26,986 nt of DNA from Porphyromonadaceae bacterium UBA4259 (GCA_002396125.1 DGWL01000044.1:951-27936), one strand, 5' to 3'; positions 1 to 7,713 are shown, numbered from the stretch's first letter. Program-made: numbers and translations. The notes: generated by a model from the letters alone, not told the origin.

Positions 1-339
1 AATCACGTTGCTTCAAGAGCAAAACGTAAAAAGATTCTTAAACTTACAAGAGGTTATTTCGGCGCACGCAAGAACGTCTGGACCGTTGCCAAGAACACTT
101 GGGAGAAGGGTTTGACCTATGCTTATCGTGACCGCAAGAACAAGAAACGTAACTTCCGTGCACTGTGGATTCAGCGTATCAACGCTGCCGCACGCCTGGA
201 GGACCTTTCTTACTCTAAGTTGATGGGCTTGATTCACAAAGCCGGTATCGAGATCAACCGCAAGGTTCTCGCCGACCTGGCTATGAACAACCCAGAGGCT
301 TTCAAGGCTATCGTCGAGAAGGCTAAGAACGCTCAGTAA
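1..339 (+). CDS. rplT: 50S ribosomal protein L20, 5' end cut off by the window
   Basis: L20 is an assembly protein of the large ribosomal subunit that binds 23S rRNA. The reading frame is open from base 1 and encodes 112 residues. It begins NHVASRAKRKKILKLTRGYF, which in complete L20 proteins follows about five residues (MPRSV-like), so only the start is missing. The basic N-terminal helix and the C-terminal globular part (ALWIQRINAAARLE, GIEINRKVLADLA) match the family closely over its full usual length. Upstream infC and rpmI would be expected but lie outside the window. An intrinsic terminator follows about 50 bases after the stop. Identification is essentially certain. Confidence 0.98.
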   Translation, partial: NHVASRAKRKKILKLTRGYFGARKNVWTVAKNTWEKGLTYAYRDRKNKKRNFRALWIQRINAAARLEDLSYSKLMGLIHKAGIEINRKVLADLAMNNPEAFKAIVEKAKNAQ

Positions 340-385
340 TCACAGTGATTATCACAACGAGCAACAACCGCGAGTAAACTTACCT

Positions 386-441
386 CAAAAAAAGATGAAC
401 TTCCTCTCCCACGAGATGAAGTTCATTCTTTTTTATTTTTT
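386..441 (+). terminator. Intrinsic terminator of the rplT operon
   Basis: GATGAACTTC pairs with GAAGTTCATTC across a short loop, and the hairpin is followed by a long T-rich tract (CTTTTTTATTTTTT). The run of A before the stem pairs with part of the T tract. Placed about 50 bases after the rplT stop. Confidence 0.85.
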
Positions 442-497
442 CATCGAACTCCCGTTCTGTTAAGCACTTTGACGCGTGGCAATAATCTGCACTTGCT

Positions 498-1481
498 TTA
501 TCGCTGCAGTCTCTTTTTGGCCTGTTCTACGGCATGAGCCACTATAAAGCACCCTGCCATTAGCAATAGGGTGTAGAGGCAAGAGTAGGCACAATGTTCT
601 GATGTATATTTGTTGTCGGCAGGCAGATGGTTGTATTGCGAGTAGAGCATATAGCACAGCTCGGAAGTCACCCCAAACAGCTTAGCACTACAAAATAGCA
701 CCAGTACCATGCGCCAGACGGTTCCCCACCATCCAAAACCGAACAACTGCTTGTAGACGCGCAGCAGCAACAGAAAGAAGACAACACCGCAAATCGTGGA
801 GACCACATTACTGTCCTCCAAGTCGTTTGGCATTATCGACAATAGTGTGTAAAGGATGATGTAAGCGATGAAGAACATCAATAGCAGGCTACTGTTGAAC
901 ACCTGGATGAAGAACCCTTCGGGTAACGTGTGTTTCGTGCAACATGGCGAGAAACGGAATAGGGCGTAGGTGGGGAGAATGAAGAATGACATTAAGAAGA
1001 GCATCAACCAGTCGAGATGTTTTAATAACCAATCCATGGTCTGGTTGAAAAACGTGTCGAAGTTCCTGATTTCAACCTCTGTGCTACTGGCTGTGTCGTC
1101 AACGGCGTTGAGCAGTATAAAGATGAACAACGCCACAATCACCAGCATCCTGATGGGAGGATAGCTCAGCTGGCGGCGACCGCGCAGGTAGTCACCAATC
1201 AGATAGCCCGGACGCCACACCAGTTGCCACAGGGTGTAGAGAAACGATCGGGTGCCCAAGCCCCATATTTCCATAACGTTCTGGCGGATGCTGTCCCAAG
1301 TGATGCGACCTGTGTCGGCACGTTGACCGCACTGGTAGCAGAAGTCACCGGTGAACTCTATGCCGCAGTTGGCGCAGTGGTGCGTCACTGAGCGGTCAGA
1401 TGGCTCCTTGCCATGGGTCGGGTCCAGCTGCCAGGCGCGATAGCGCTGCCATTGTTGTCTGAAATTTTTTGTCTTTGTCAT
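498..1481 (-). CDS. DUF3667 family membrane protein with N-terminal zinc ribbon
   Basis: A 327-residue protein of unknown function. Residues 36-51 form a zinc-ribbon pattern, C36-x2-C39-x8-C48-x2-C51 (CANC...CYQC), followed by GQRADTGRITW and a conserved WRPGYLIGDYLRGRRQLSYPP stretch that is the hallmark of DUF3667. After this come about five to six hydrophobic segments (IRMLVIVALFIFILL, WLMLFLMSFFILPTYALF, LLLMFFIAYIILYTLLSIM, ICGVVFFLLLLRVY, CLYTLLLMAGCFIVAHAV), so it is an inner-membrane protein with a cytoplasmic metal-binding head. It is transcribed alone on the minus strand. A TAACTTTG -7-like box lies about 30 bases upstream at 1511-1518, without a clear -33 element. The family assignment is from memory of the motif. 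No biochemical role is claimed. Confidence 0.85.
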   Translation of the reverse strand: MTKTKNFRQQWQRYRAWQLDPTHGKEPSDRSVTHHCANCGIEFTGDFCYQCGQRADTGRITWDSIRQNVMEIWGLGTRSFLYTLWQLVWRPGYLIGDYLRGRRQLSYPPIRMLVIVALFIFILLNAVDDTASSTEVEIRNFDTFFNQTMDWLLKHLDWLMLFLMSFFILPTYALFRFSPCCTKHTLPEGFFIQVFNSSLLLMFFIAYIILYTLLSIMPNDLEDSNVVSTICGVVFFLLLLRVYKQLFGFGWWGTVWRMVLVLFCSAKLFGVTSELCYMLYSQYNHLPADNKYTSEHCAYSCLYTLLLMAGCFIVAHAVEQAKKRLQR

Positions 1482-1510
1482 TGTGATTGTGCTTGTGTAC
1501 TACAATGCCA

Positions 1511-1518
1511 CAAAGTTA
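1511..1518 (-). promoter_or_regulatory. Bacteroidetes-type -7 box for the DUF3667 gene
   Basis: TAACTTTG on the minus strand matches TAnnTTTG. No TTTG or TTG lies at the usual distance upstream, so the promoter is incomplete by eye. Confidence 0.45.
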
Positions 1519-1576
1519 CATAATTTTGTTTATAAAATGCTGTCTGGTAATAACTGATACTTGTTAAATACACAAT

Positions 1577-1876
1577 TTATCTTATAATTACTTTCTTGCC
1601 ACCCACAATGTGAATTCCCTTAACGGGTCTCGTTACTCGCTGGCCATTGAGATTGTAGATGGGACCTTGCTGGCTTGTGGGCCGATTGATAAAGATGGAA
1701 CTTAGGCCCGTCAATGGTTCATGCTGTAATTTAATTGCAAGCTTTGCTGCTATCGACGAGCGGCCAATAGGCATGAGATAGGCATGGAATGGGTCGACCG
1801 AATGAGTCCCAAGCACAAATTCCGAGCCGTCGGCATTGAGTGTGTAAATATTCTCCTTGTCATTTATGGGTGACAT
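1577..1876 (-). pseudogene. C-terminal remnant of an unrelated secreted Bacteroidales protein
   Basis: An open frame of 99 residues without a signal peptide. It contains YTLNADGSEFVLGTHSVDPFHAYL followed by GPIYNLNGQRVTRPVKGIHI, ending GGKKVIIR. In Bacteroidales, large secreted proteins such as leucine-rich-repeat or BspA-like ones commonly end with 'PFHAYL ... YNLNGQRV..PxKGIYIVxGKKVxxK', so this is the tail of such a protein with its body missing. Its first ATG overlaps the 3' end of the upstream propeptide gene by 13 bases in a different frame. It therefore probably became joined to the propeptide gene by deletion or rearrangement. Independent translation is possible but lacks support. Confidence 0.65.
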
Positions 1877-2280
1877 TGGCTTGTGGCATGAATGCCTCGC
1901 GCATGCTTCATGTCGCTCACATGATTAGCTGAAGCAATGTAACTGTCGAGCCATGCGCGCATATTGGCGGGAATCGCGTTTTCATCAAATGAGCCGTGGT
2001 CACAGTAACCGATTATTTCGTCACCTTGTTGGTTCCCTCCCACTAGCACAAAACCGTGATTGTTGGTAAAATTTACAGCAAACACGCTAGGCTTGCCATC
2101 TACTCCTTCTGAGTAGGGCTTTACTTGCTGGATTGTAATCACATTGGAGTTTTTTAATAGGAAAGCCTTGTTTCTAACAAACTCTTCAGCAGTATTTCTC
2201 GCTTGCTCAAGGGTTAGGTGAGATGCAGTCATGGCTAAGCTTATTATACTGCAAATGAATAGTAAAAATGTTTTTTTCAT
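1864..2280 (-). CDS. Secreted stand-alone C10 (streptopain) propeptide / Spi-like protein, probably a truncated protease
   Basis: 138 residues beginning with a signal peptide (MKKTFLLFICSIISLAMTAS). The rest matches the propeptide that precedes C10 cysteine proteases: LTLEQARNTAEEFVRNK, then HGFVLVGGNQQGDEIIGYC and GSFDENAIPANMRAWLDSY. The intact C10 protease in this window has the equivalent GFVIVAGDDAAPSVLGY and GSFSYDNMPDNLRQWL. The frame stops where a catalytic domain (VGPLLG..W.Q..P) should begin, so neither catalytic Cys nor His is present. It could be a broken protease gene. It could also act as a stand-alone inhibitor, since streptococcal Spi is a propeptide-like inhibitor of SpeB. 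A TATTTTTG box lies at 2303-2310 upstream. The domain match is strong; function is undecided. Confidence 0.75.
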   Translation of the reverse strand: MKKTFLLFICSIISLAMTASHLTLEQARNTAEEFVRNKAFLLKNSNVITIQQVKPYSEGVDGKPSVFAVNFTNNHGFVLVGGNQQGDEIIGYCDHGSFDENAIPANMRAWLDSYIASANHVSDMKHARGIHATSQCHP

Positions 2281-2302
2281 AATATATTAGAATATTTTTG
2301 TG

Positions 2303-2310
2303 CAAAAATA
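2303..2310 (-). promoter_or_regulatory. Bacteroidetes-type -7 box before the propeptide gene
   Basis: TATTTTTG on the minus strand, about 23 bases before the ATG at 2280. No obvious -33 TTTG. Suggests the truncated gene may still be transcribed. Confidence 0.4.
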
Positions 2311-2360
2311 CAAAAAATATAAACCGATGAGATGTTTTTTTAAAAAAAATAATTACAAAA

Positions 2361-2392
2361 TTTGGTGGTCTTGTTATTTATCACTATCTTTG
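2361..2392 (+). promoter_or_regulatory. Bacteroidetes sigma-ABfr promoter driving a plus-strand ncRNA
   Basis: TTTG at 2361-2364, a 20-nt spacer, then TATCTTTG at 2385-2392: a near-perfect match to the TTTG/TAnnTTTG consensus. Transcription should start near 2398-2400. There is no plausible plus-strand protein gene immediately downstream. Confidence 0.75.
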
Positions 2393-2398
2393 CAATAG

Positions 2399-2658
2399 TT
2401 AATTAGATCATTGAAATATTGTCCACATCAAAGCTGATTGGGATACTCTTCAAATTTTTATGAAATGCCGAGATCGGTATCACAGTCAATGGCGGGCCTC
2501 AACCTGTAAAGGTGTCTTCACGACCGGAGGATTACAAAGATTGCGATGCTCTCAAATCCTGTTTTTTCGGAGTTTCATCACATCCCTTTGATGTGGCTTT
2601 CTATAACCGAAAGGGTGCTACTACGCTTCAATGCAATGCGTGTAGCACCCTTTTGTGT
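2399..2658 (+). ncRNA. Structured ncRNA, candidate 6S-like / Bacteroidales-1 RNA
   Basis: This ORF-poor stretch follows a good promoter and ends at a strong terminator. It contains nested long-range complementarity. CCACATCAAAG (2423-2433) pairs perfectly with CTTTGATGTGG (2586-2596). Inside that, ATGAAAtgCCGA (2460-2471) pairs with TCGGagTTTCAT (2567-2578). Near the apex ACCT-GTAA-AGGT (2502-2513) forms a GNRA-capped hairpin. GAAA (2413-2416) and TTTC (2598-2601) can extend the outer stem. A closing stem, an asymmetric central loop (26 versus 7 nt) and a long irregular apical arm resemble 6S RNA, the RNA-polymerase-binding regulator. I recall the Bacteroidales-1 motif as lying downstream of rplT and as a possible 6S homologue; rplT ends about 2 kb upstream here. 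That it is a structured RNA is well supported. The 6S identity is inference. Ends are approximate. Confidence 0.65.
2611..2657 (+). terminator. Strong terminator hairpin ending the ncRNA
   Basis: AAGGGTGCTAC (2611-2621) pairs with GTAGCACCCTT (2642-2652). The stem continues with ACGC/GCGT after one bulged T, giving about 15 bp around an 11-nt loop, followed by TTTTGTGTTGT. On the minus strand the same hairpin lies after the PorT-like gene but has only a short T run, so it may be weakly bidirectional. Confidence 0.75.
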
Positions 2659-2681
2659 TGTCATGAAACTATGACCTCTCG

Positions 2682-3377
2682 CTATTTGATGCGGTAGTTA
2701 TAGCCCACGGTAATCATTATCGACATGCTTGATGAACCCGAGAAGGGGTCGGTCTTGTGATTATCAAAGGCGTCGTTGAGTCCATAATAGAATCGACCTT
2801 CAAGATTGAGCGCATGCTTGGGAGTGATATTCACTTCCATGCCGAGACCGGCCGAGATGCCATAGTCAAACTTGTGGCTCACGGGCAACGTGAACTGTTC
2901 AATCTTGCGATAGTTTGTTGTGAAATCCTTAATCCCGGCGGCATGTTCATGGTCGAAGTTTGACGATGTCTTCTCTACAATCATTATGCCAATTTCGGGA
3001 CCGGCATTAAAGAAGAAACGCACCTTGTCGCTGCCAAAGTAAATGTGAGTGAGCAACGGTAGCTGCAAGTAGGTGAACTGTCGCTTGAAGCTATAGCCCT
3101 CCAGTGGCTTGAAATTCTCTTTCCATCCGCGCTGCTCCATGTTGAGCTCGGCAATGAGGCCAAAGTGATTTTCCTCAATATATCGCGCCGTTGCGCCCAA
3201 AATCATGCCGTTGATGAAGCTTTGCGACACCGACGGCTGGAAATTTACCCTCGACATGCTCATGCCACCCTTTACACCCACACTTATGTTGTGGTTGCTG
3301 AAGTCGAGTGCCATAGCATTGCTCGCGACCAGTAAAGAAGCAAGAACCGCAAAGATATGTCGCACAGTTTTAGTCAT
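2682..3377 (-). CDS. PorT-family outer-membrane beta-barrel protein
   Basis: 231 residues with a signal peptide (MTKTVRHIFAVLASLLVASNAMA) and then alternating beta-strand sequence typical of the PorT / OMP_b-brl_2 family: ISVGVKGGMSMSRVNF, GLIAELNMEQRGWKENF, YLQLPLLTHIYFG, RFFFNAGPEIGIMI, and a C-terminal MSIMITVGYNYRIK strand ending in a basic residue. Length is normal for this 8-strand barrel family. The ATG overlaps the stop of the upstream LysM gene by 8 bases (3370-3377), so the two are translationally coupled and probably function together at the envelope. Members range from the T9SS factor PorT to many uncharacterised barrels; no specific role is claimed. Confidence 0.85.
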   Translation of the reverse strand: MTKTVRHIFAVLASLLVASNAMALDFSNHNISVGVKGGMSMSRVNFQPSVSQSFINGMILGATARYIEENHFGLIAELNMEQRGWKENFKPLEGYSFKRQFTYLQLPLLTHIYFGSDKVRFFFNAGPEIGIMIVEKTSSNFDHEHAAGIKDFTTNYRKIEQFTLPVSHKFDYGISAGLGMEVNITPKHALNLEGRFYYGLNDAFDNHKTDPFSGSSSMSIMITVGYNYRIK

Positions 3378-5358
3378 TCAGGTCGCTTATGATAAGTTGC
3401 TTGGCAGGAGTGAGGTGAATGATTCTCACCGACTTGTTGATAAAGCCAGCCCAGTTATTGGCACGCTCAAAGTTGAAGTTGGTCTGAACACCCTTGTAGG
3501 CCGACTTCTTGCTGCCCGGAGCAATGCCATGTGAGAAAGCATTCACCAGGAACATGCCTGTGTCGAAACCAAAGACGCTCATGTTAGGTGTGCTGTTGGC
3601 AGCTTTCGAGCCAAAGGTCTTGACATACTTGCTGTTGATGTCGGCAACTTCTTGATTGTCGGGAAGATAGAATCGTGAATAAATATAGGTGTCAATATCC
3701 ATCAACTCATCCTTGTGCTTCTTGATATACATGGTGTACTCAGGATGCCCCAGCAGAGCAAGTTCGCAGTCAACACGCATGTCTTTTGCTTCCTTGATGC
3801 CGGCTGCAAACTTATTGAAAAAGCTATCCTTGCCATTAGAAGGAATGAACAGATAGTTGCTGCCGGGTTCCAAGTAGCGCGATAGGCTCTTGCCCGTGAG
3901 GTCGCTTGCGATAGTTAACGTCTTGCGCTGGTGATTGGTGGTCTCGGCATGGCTCTTGATATCATCGTAGATGTCCTTGAATTGCTCACTTGGATCATCG
4001 AGGAACACGAGAACGTAGTCCTTGAATTTGTTGTCGATATACTCATTCACCTTAGCGTTCATGTAGGGCGACGGAATGTTAACCTGCATAGAGCGAATGT
4101 TGTTGATGTAGTCGTCATTTTGTGTGGCAAAGCAGTTAAGAACGTCAATGTCGTTGTTCTTACCAAAGCGAAGCACTCGAAGCAACTGGTCGGCTTCCGA
4201 CGGTGCAATGATGATATCGCTCTTCTTCATCACATCCAGACGTAAAATACTGTCGGTTGTCACTAAATTCTGCTTTGTGTCAAACACATTAAGGTTAAGC
4301 GGTTGAGTGAGACGGGAACCCACGCTGTCAAGCGCCAGCAGGAATCCGTTATAGAATTCTTCATAGTTCTTGGCATTGCGGCTTTGATTCTTCATCCCAA
4401 GTTGGAATGGCAGCACAATGCTGATATCTATGCTGTTGTCTTTGTTGGGTTGATGTACATCCTCAAACACCTCGTCAAGCTTGTCCTTGTAGGTCTCCTC
4501 AAGTTGTTGAGCCGTTAGGGTAGAGGTGCTTACCACTTGCTTATCGGTAGAGTTCTTGGGAATATATATGGTTTTTCCCTTTTTTAACTTTTTCATGTCG
4601 GGGTTGGCGTCACGAAGGGCTTTAACTGTAACGCCGTTGGCGGCAGCCACACTCTCATAGGTGTCGCCGTTGGCCACGACATAGGGGACAAATTGCTTAA
4701 TTGGCTTATTGATGATAATATCCTTGATTGTATTGGGAAGCACCTTAATCACATCATCGGCACGGAAGTTGTTGCCCGATATGCCTGGATTAAGTTCCAT
4801 GAGCTTCTCAATGGTGGTATTATAATCGCGTGCAACACCATAGAGTGTCTCACCTTTCTTTACTGTGTGGTAAACAATGCCATCGCTGGCTGCTGTGGCT
4901 GCTTTAGTGGGAATGAGCAGTTGCTCGCCCACTTTCAGGCCGCCGCTAATCGAGGGATTGGCATTTACCAGGTCGCTCTCGCTCAGGTTATAGGCCTTGG
5001 CGATGCCATAAACACTCTCTCCGCTTTTCACAACGTGCAAGATTGAATTGTTGAGAGTGTTAACGTCAACCTTGCGTGGTGCGGTGGGCTTGGCTGGAGT
5101 GTCAAACTCACTCACAGGCAGAAATATGAGCTGCTTTTTCACCAGACCATTGCGTGCCGATGGGTTGAATTTTATAATGTCTTCCTTGCTCACGCCAATT
5201 TTGGCCGCTACACCATGGATGGTTTCATTCTTACCTACCTCATAATAATAGTAGCGCTCAGTGCCAAGCGTTTTAGTGGGAAGGTTAAGTTTCGCACTCA
5301 CTGTGCAAGCAACAATTATTGATGCTATAGCTAGGGTCACAAGTCGTTTAATGCTCAT
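3370..5358 (-). CDS. LysM-repeat protein fused to a type I periplasmic-binding-like domain
   Basis: 662 residues from the ATG at 5358 (MSIKRLVTLAIASIIVACTVSA). I prefer this start to the in-frame ATG at 5388 because the signal sequence begins here. IVAC at 15-18 could be a lipobox, so lipoprotein anchoring is possible. Four LysM peptidoglycan-binding modules follow at about 36-82, 107-151, 162-207 and 224-268, each with the V..GE(T/S)..G(V/I)A pattern and ending in (I/F)(L/I/Y)(I/L)P. Residues about 310-662 resemble ABC-transporter/LpoA-like periplasmic-binding folds (IDISIVLPFQL, NYEEFYNGFLLALDSV, SDIIIAPSEADQLLRVLRFG). The protein should sit on the periplasmic wall. It is the first gene of an operon with the PorT-like barrel and has a complete sigma-ABfr promoter at 5447-5477. 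Confidence 0.85.
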   Translation of the reverse strand: MSIKRLVTLAIASIIVACTVSAKLNLPTKTLGTERYYYYEVGKNETIHGVAAKIGVSKEDIIKFNPSARNGLVKKQLIFLPVSEFDTPAKPTAPRKVDVNTLNNSILHVVKSGESVYGIAKAYNLSESDLVNANPSISGGLKVGEQLLIPTKAATAASDGIVYHTVKKGETLYGVARDYNTTIEKLMELNPGISGNNFRADDVIKVLPNTIKDIIINKPIKQFVPYVVANGDTYESVAAANGVTVKALRDANPDMKKLKKGKTIYIPKNSTDKQVVSTSTLTAQQLEETYKDKLDEVFEDVHQPNKDNSIDISIVLPFQLGMKNQSRNAKNYEEFYNGFLLALDSVGSRLTQPLNLNVFDTKQNLVTTDSILRLDVMKKSDIIIAPSEADQLLRVLRFGKNNDIDVLNCFATQNDDYINNIRSMQVNIPSPYMNAKVNEYIDNKFKDYVLVFLDDPSEQFKDIYDDIKSHAETTNHQRKTLTIASDLTGKSLSRYLEPGSNYLFIPSNGKDSFFNKFAAGIKEAKDMRVDCELALLGHPEYTMYIKKHKDELMDIDTYIYSRFYLPDNQEVADINSKYVKTFGSKAANSTPNMSVFGFDTGMFLVNAFSHGIAPGSKKSAYKGVQTNFNFERANNWAGFINKSVRIIHLTPAKQLIISDLND

Positions 5359-5446
5359 GTCTATAATTAGTGATTGAAAATTACACATCTAAATAAAGTT
5401 ATTACTCATCAGGTGTAAATACCCATGGTAACAACAAACTTAAGTG

Positions 5447-5477
5447 CAAAGATAGTTAGAATTGGGAGAAATACAAA
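5447..5477 (-). promoter_or_regulatory. Promoter of the LysM-PorT-like operon
   Basis: On the minus strand TTTG (5477-5474), a 19-nt spacer and TATCTTTG (5454-5447) give an exact sigma-ABfr-type promoter. The predicted start site lies about 80 bases before the ATG at 5358. Confidence 0.75.
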
Positions 5478-5520
5478 ATCAACGGTCAAGTTTTTGATTT
5501 TATTCACTTTATCTGCCACT

Positions 5521-6495
5521 CTACCTCATCAACAAGTAGCAGGTATATGAAATGTAAATAAGAATGAATAATATGCCTTCAATGCGGTCAAATCGATGTT
5601 TGCCAAAGGTGAAGATTATAACTCCGGTGAGCACTGCGGCAAGCAATGCCATGGCGTAGTCGACTATGTTAATGCTGTTAAGCGTGTAGGGTTGAATGGT
5701 TGACGACAGGCCCAAAATCATCAGCATGTTGAACACGTTGGAACCAATCACGTTGCCTAGTGCCAGTTGGGGATTCTTCTTGCAAGCGGCAATGATGGCT
5801 GTGATAAGCTCGGGGAGCGAGGTGCCGACGGCTACAATCGTGATTGAAATAACAGCTTCGCTCATGCCCCAGGCTGCGGCAAGGCTCTTGGCAGAGTCAA
5901 GAAACAACTGTCCACCCCACAGCAGTGAGGCAAGTGAAACAATTGCTATGCCCCACAACAACCACACGTTCTTGCCCGTGAGGCTTGATGATGCCTCCTC
6001 ATCGGCCTCGGCAAGTGCCTCGCTGGGATTGTCGCCCTTCTTGAGTATCACCACTGCCATGTAAACAATAAAGAACACGAGCAGCATCACGCCATCGATG
6101 CGCGACAGGTTATTTTCGCTTATTCCGGGGATTAACGCGTCATTAGCCAGCAATAGCACCAGCAAAGCCACAATTATGCCTATGGGAATATCGCGACGGG
6201 TTTGTTGACGGCTTATCTCAAAGGGTAATATCGTTGCCGTAACACCAAGTATCAGGAAAATGTTGGCGATGTTGGACCCCAAAACATTACCCATGGCAAT
6301 GTCGCCATGACCGGTTATCGCACTTTGTATTGAGATAAACAGTTCGGGCGCCGAGGTGCCAATGCCCACAATTGTCAGGCCGATGATGAAATTAGAAATC
6401 TTGGCACGCTGGGCAATCGCTACACTTGCATCTACCAGATAGTTTGCTCCCACTAGCAACAATGCCAGTCCCACGATGAGAAAAATATAATCCAT
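5521..6495 (-). CDS. Calcium/sodium antiporter (CaCA superfamily, YrbG-like)
   Basis: A 324-residue inner-membrane exchanger expected to couple Na+ influx to Ca2+ export. Both inverted alpha-repeats are intact: GTSAPE at 46-51 with GNVLGSN at 69-75, and GTSLPE at 224-229 with GNVIGSN at 247-253. Their acidic and asparagine residues bind the cations. About ten hydrophobic segments flank a charged cytoplasmic loop (KKGDNPSEALAEADEEASS, about 152-171). Length is normal for bacterial members. The gene is monocistronic on the minus strand, with a TACTTTTG box upstream at 6528-6535. Confidence 0.93.
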   Translation of the reverse strand: MDYIFLIVGLALLLVGANYLVDASVAIAQRAKISNFIIGLTIVGIGTSAPELFISIQSAITGHGDIAMGNVLGSNIANIFLILGVTATILPFEISRQQTRRDIPIGIIVALLVLLLANDALIPGISENNLSRIDGVMLLVFFIVYMAVVILKKGDNPSEALAEADEEASSSLTGKNVWLLWGIAIVSLASLLWGGQLFLDSAKSLAAAWGMSEAVISITIVAVGTSLPELITAIIAACKKNPQLALGNVIGSNVFNMLMILGLSSTIQPYTLNSINIVDYAMALLAAVLTGVIIFTFGKHRFDRIEGILFILIYISYTCYLLMR

Positions 6496-6527
6496 CTTAT
6501 GATATTTTATATATTAAAATTGTCTTG

Positions 6528-6535
6528 CAAAAGTA
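6528..6535 (-). promoter_or_regulatory. -7 box of the antiporter gene
   Basis: TACTTTTG on the minus strand, 33 bases before the ATG. No clear TTTG is found 19-21 bases further upstream. Confidence 0.45.
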
Positions 6536-6581
6536 GCAATTATTTCTCAACATTGAGAATACTGTAATTAAAAATGTGTTA

Positions 6582-6629
6582 CAAAAAATCATTGCCCTCC
6601 ACAAGCATGTGTGTGGCAGGGCAATGATT
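6582..6629 (-). terminator. Intrinsic terminator of fabD
   Basis: AATCATTGCCCTCCACA (6587-6603) pairs with TGTGG-c-AGGGCAATGATT (6613-6629 side) with a single bulged C, about 17 bp. On the minus strand the hairpin is followed by TTTTGT. It sits directly after fabD. Confidence 0.85.
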
Positions 6630-6687
6630 GTTGATGTATAAATAGTTTTGTTGTCGTTTTAGATGTGTCGTCTACACGACATAGCGC

Positions 6688-7566
6688 TTATTGCATTCCG
6701 CTAACTTCCACGCCCTTGCAAGTGCGACCAATCAAGCCTTGAAGCACCTTGCCGGGACCAAGCTCAACGGCTTCGGTCATGCCGTCGGCAGCCATGTTTT
6801 GGGCAATGTGGCTCCAGCGCACGGGGGCAGTCAACTGCTTAATGAGGTTTTCCTTGATTTCCTCAGGGTTAGTGTGAGGCTTGGCGTCAACATCCTGATA
6901 GATGGGGCAAATGGGCTCACTGAAGTTGGCCTCATGGATGGCCTTGGCGAGCTCCTCGCGTGCAGGCTCCATCAGGGGCGAGTGGAATGCGCCACCCACC
7001 TTCAAGGGTAAAGCACGGCGGGCACCGGCCTCTTTAAACTTGGCGCAAGCTGCCTCGATGGCTTCAAATGTTCCGCTAATAACCACCTGACCGGGGCTAT
7101 TGTAGTTGGCGGGAACACACACACCGTCAATTGAGCTACAAATCTCTTCCACTTTCTCGTCGTCCATGCCAATGATGGCAGCCATGGTCGATGGGGTGGC
7201 TTCGCAAGCCTTCTGCATGGCAAGCGCACGGGTCTCAACGAGTTTCAGACCCTGTTCAAAAGGCAGAACTCCGGCTGCAACAAGTGCCGAGAATTCTCCC
7301 AGCGAGTGGCCGGCTACCATGTCGGGCTTGAATTCATCACCCAGGGTCTTTGCAAGTATTACACTGTGGAGGAACACAGCTGGTTGGGTAACTTTAGTTT
7401 GTTTTAGGTCATCTTCAGTACCATTGAACATCAGGTCGGTGATGCGGAAACCAAGCACTTCATTGGCTTTCTCAAACATCTCGCGAGCCTCGGCGTTGTT
7501 GTCATAAAGGTCTTTGCCCATGCCAACAAATTGTGCGCCCTGTCCAGGAAAAACAAATGCTTTCAT
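6688..7566 (-). CDS. fabD: Malonyl-CoA:ACP transacylase (FabD)
   Basis: 292 residues, the usual length. The enzyme transfers malonyl from CoA to acyl carrier protein to supply fatty-acid elongation in the cytoplasm. Visible active-site elements are the N-terminal FPGQGAQFVGMG, the nucleophile elbow GHSLGEF (86-92, Ser88), Arg113 in ETRALAMQ that binds the malonyl carboxylate, and His195 in GGAFHSPLM. GPGKVLQGLI near the C-terminus is also typical. It is a single-gene unit with a complete promoter at 7623-7653 and its own terminator, not embedded in a fab cluster here. Confidence 0.97.
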   Translation of the reverse strand: MKAFVFPGQGAQFVGMGKDLYDNNAEAREMFEKANEVLGFRITDLMFNGTEDDLKQTKVTQPAVFLHSVILAKTLGDEFKPDMVAGHSLGEFSALVAAGVLPFEQGLKLVETRALAMQKACEATPSTMAAIIGMDDEKVEEICSSIDGVCVPANYNSPGQVVISGTFEAIEAACAKFKEAGARRALPLKVGGAFHSPLMEPAREELAKAIHEANFSEPICPIYQDVDAKPHTNPEEIKENLIKQLTAPVRWSHIAQNMAADGMTEAVELGPGKVLQGLIGRTCKGVEVSGMQ

Positions 7567-7622
7567 ACTAAATAATTTATCTTTAAATTGTTGAAAAATT
7601 TCTTTAATTCGTAAAACCGCCG

Positions 7623-7653
7623 CAAAAGTAACACTTTTTTCTAATGTTGCAAA
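7623..7653 (-). promoter_or_regulatory. fabD: fabD promoter
   Basis: TTTG (7653-7650), 19-nt spacer, TACTTTTG (7630-7623) on the minus strand: a full sigma-ABfr consensus about 57 bases before the fabD ATG. Confidence 0.8.
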
Positions 7654-7713
7654 CTTAAAATGTTTAAATAATGTTTTATCACTATTTGTTGTGTGATTTT
7701 CAAAATAATTGTT

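Noticed and set aside
2512..2697. Plus-strand frame of 61 codons within the ncRNA region
   Set aside because: It runs through the terminator hairpin and into the 3' end of the PorT-like gene, has no recognisable domain, and the RNA pairing explains the stretch better.
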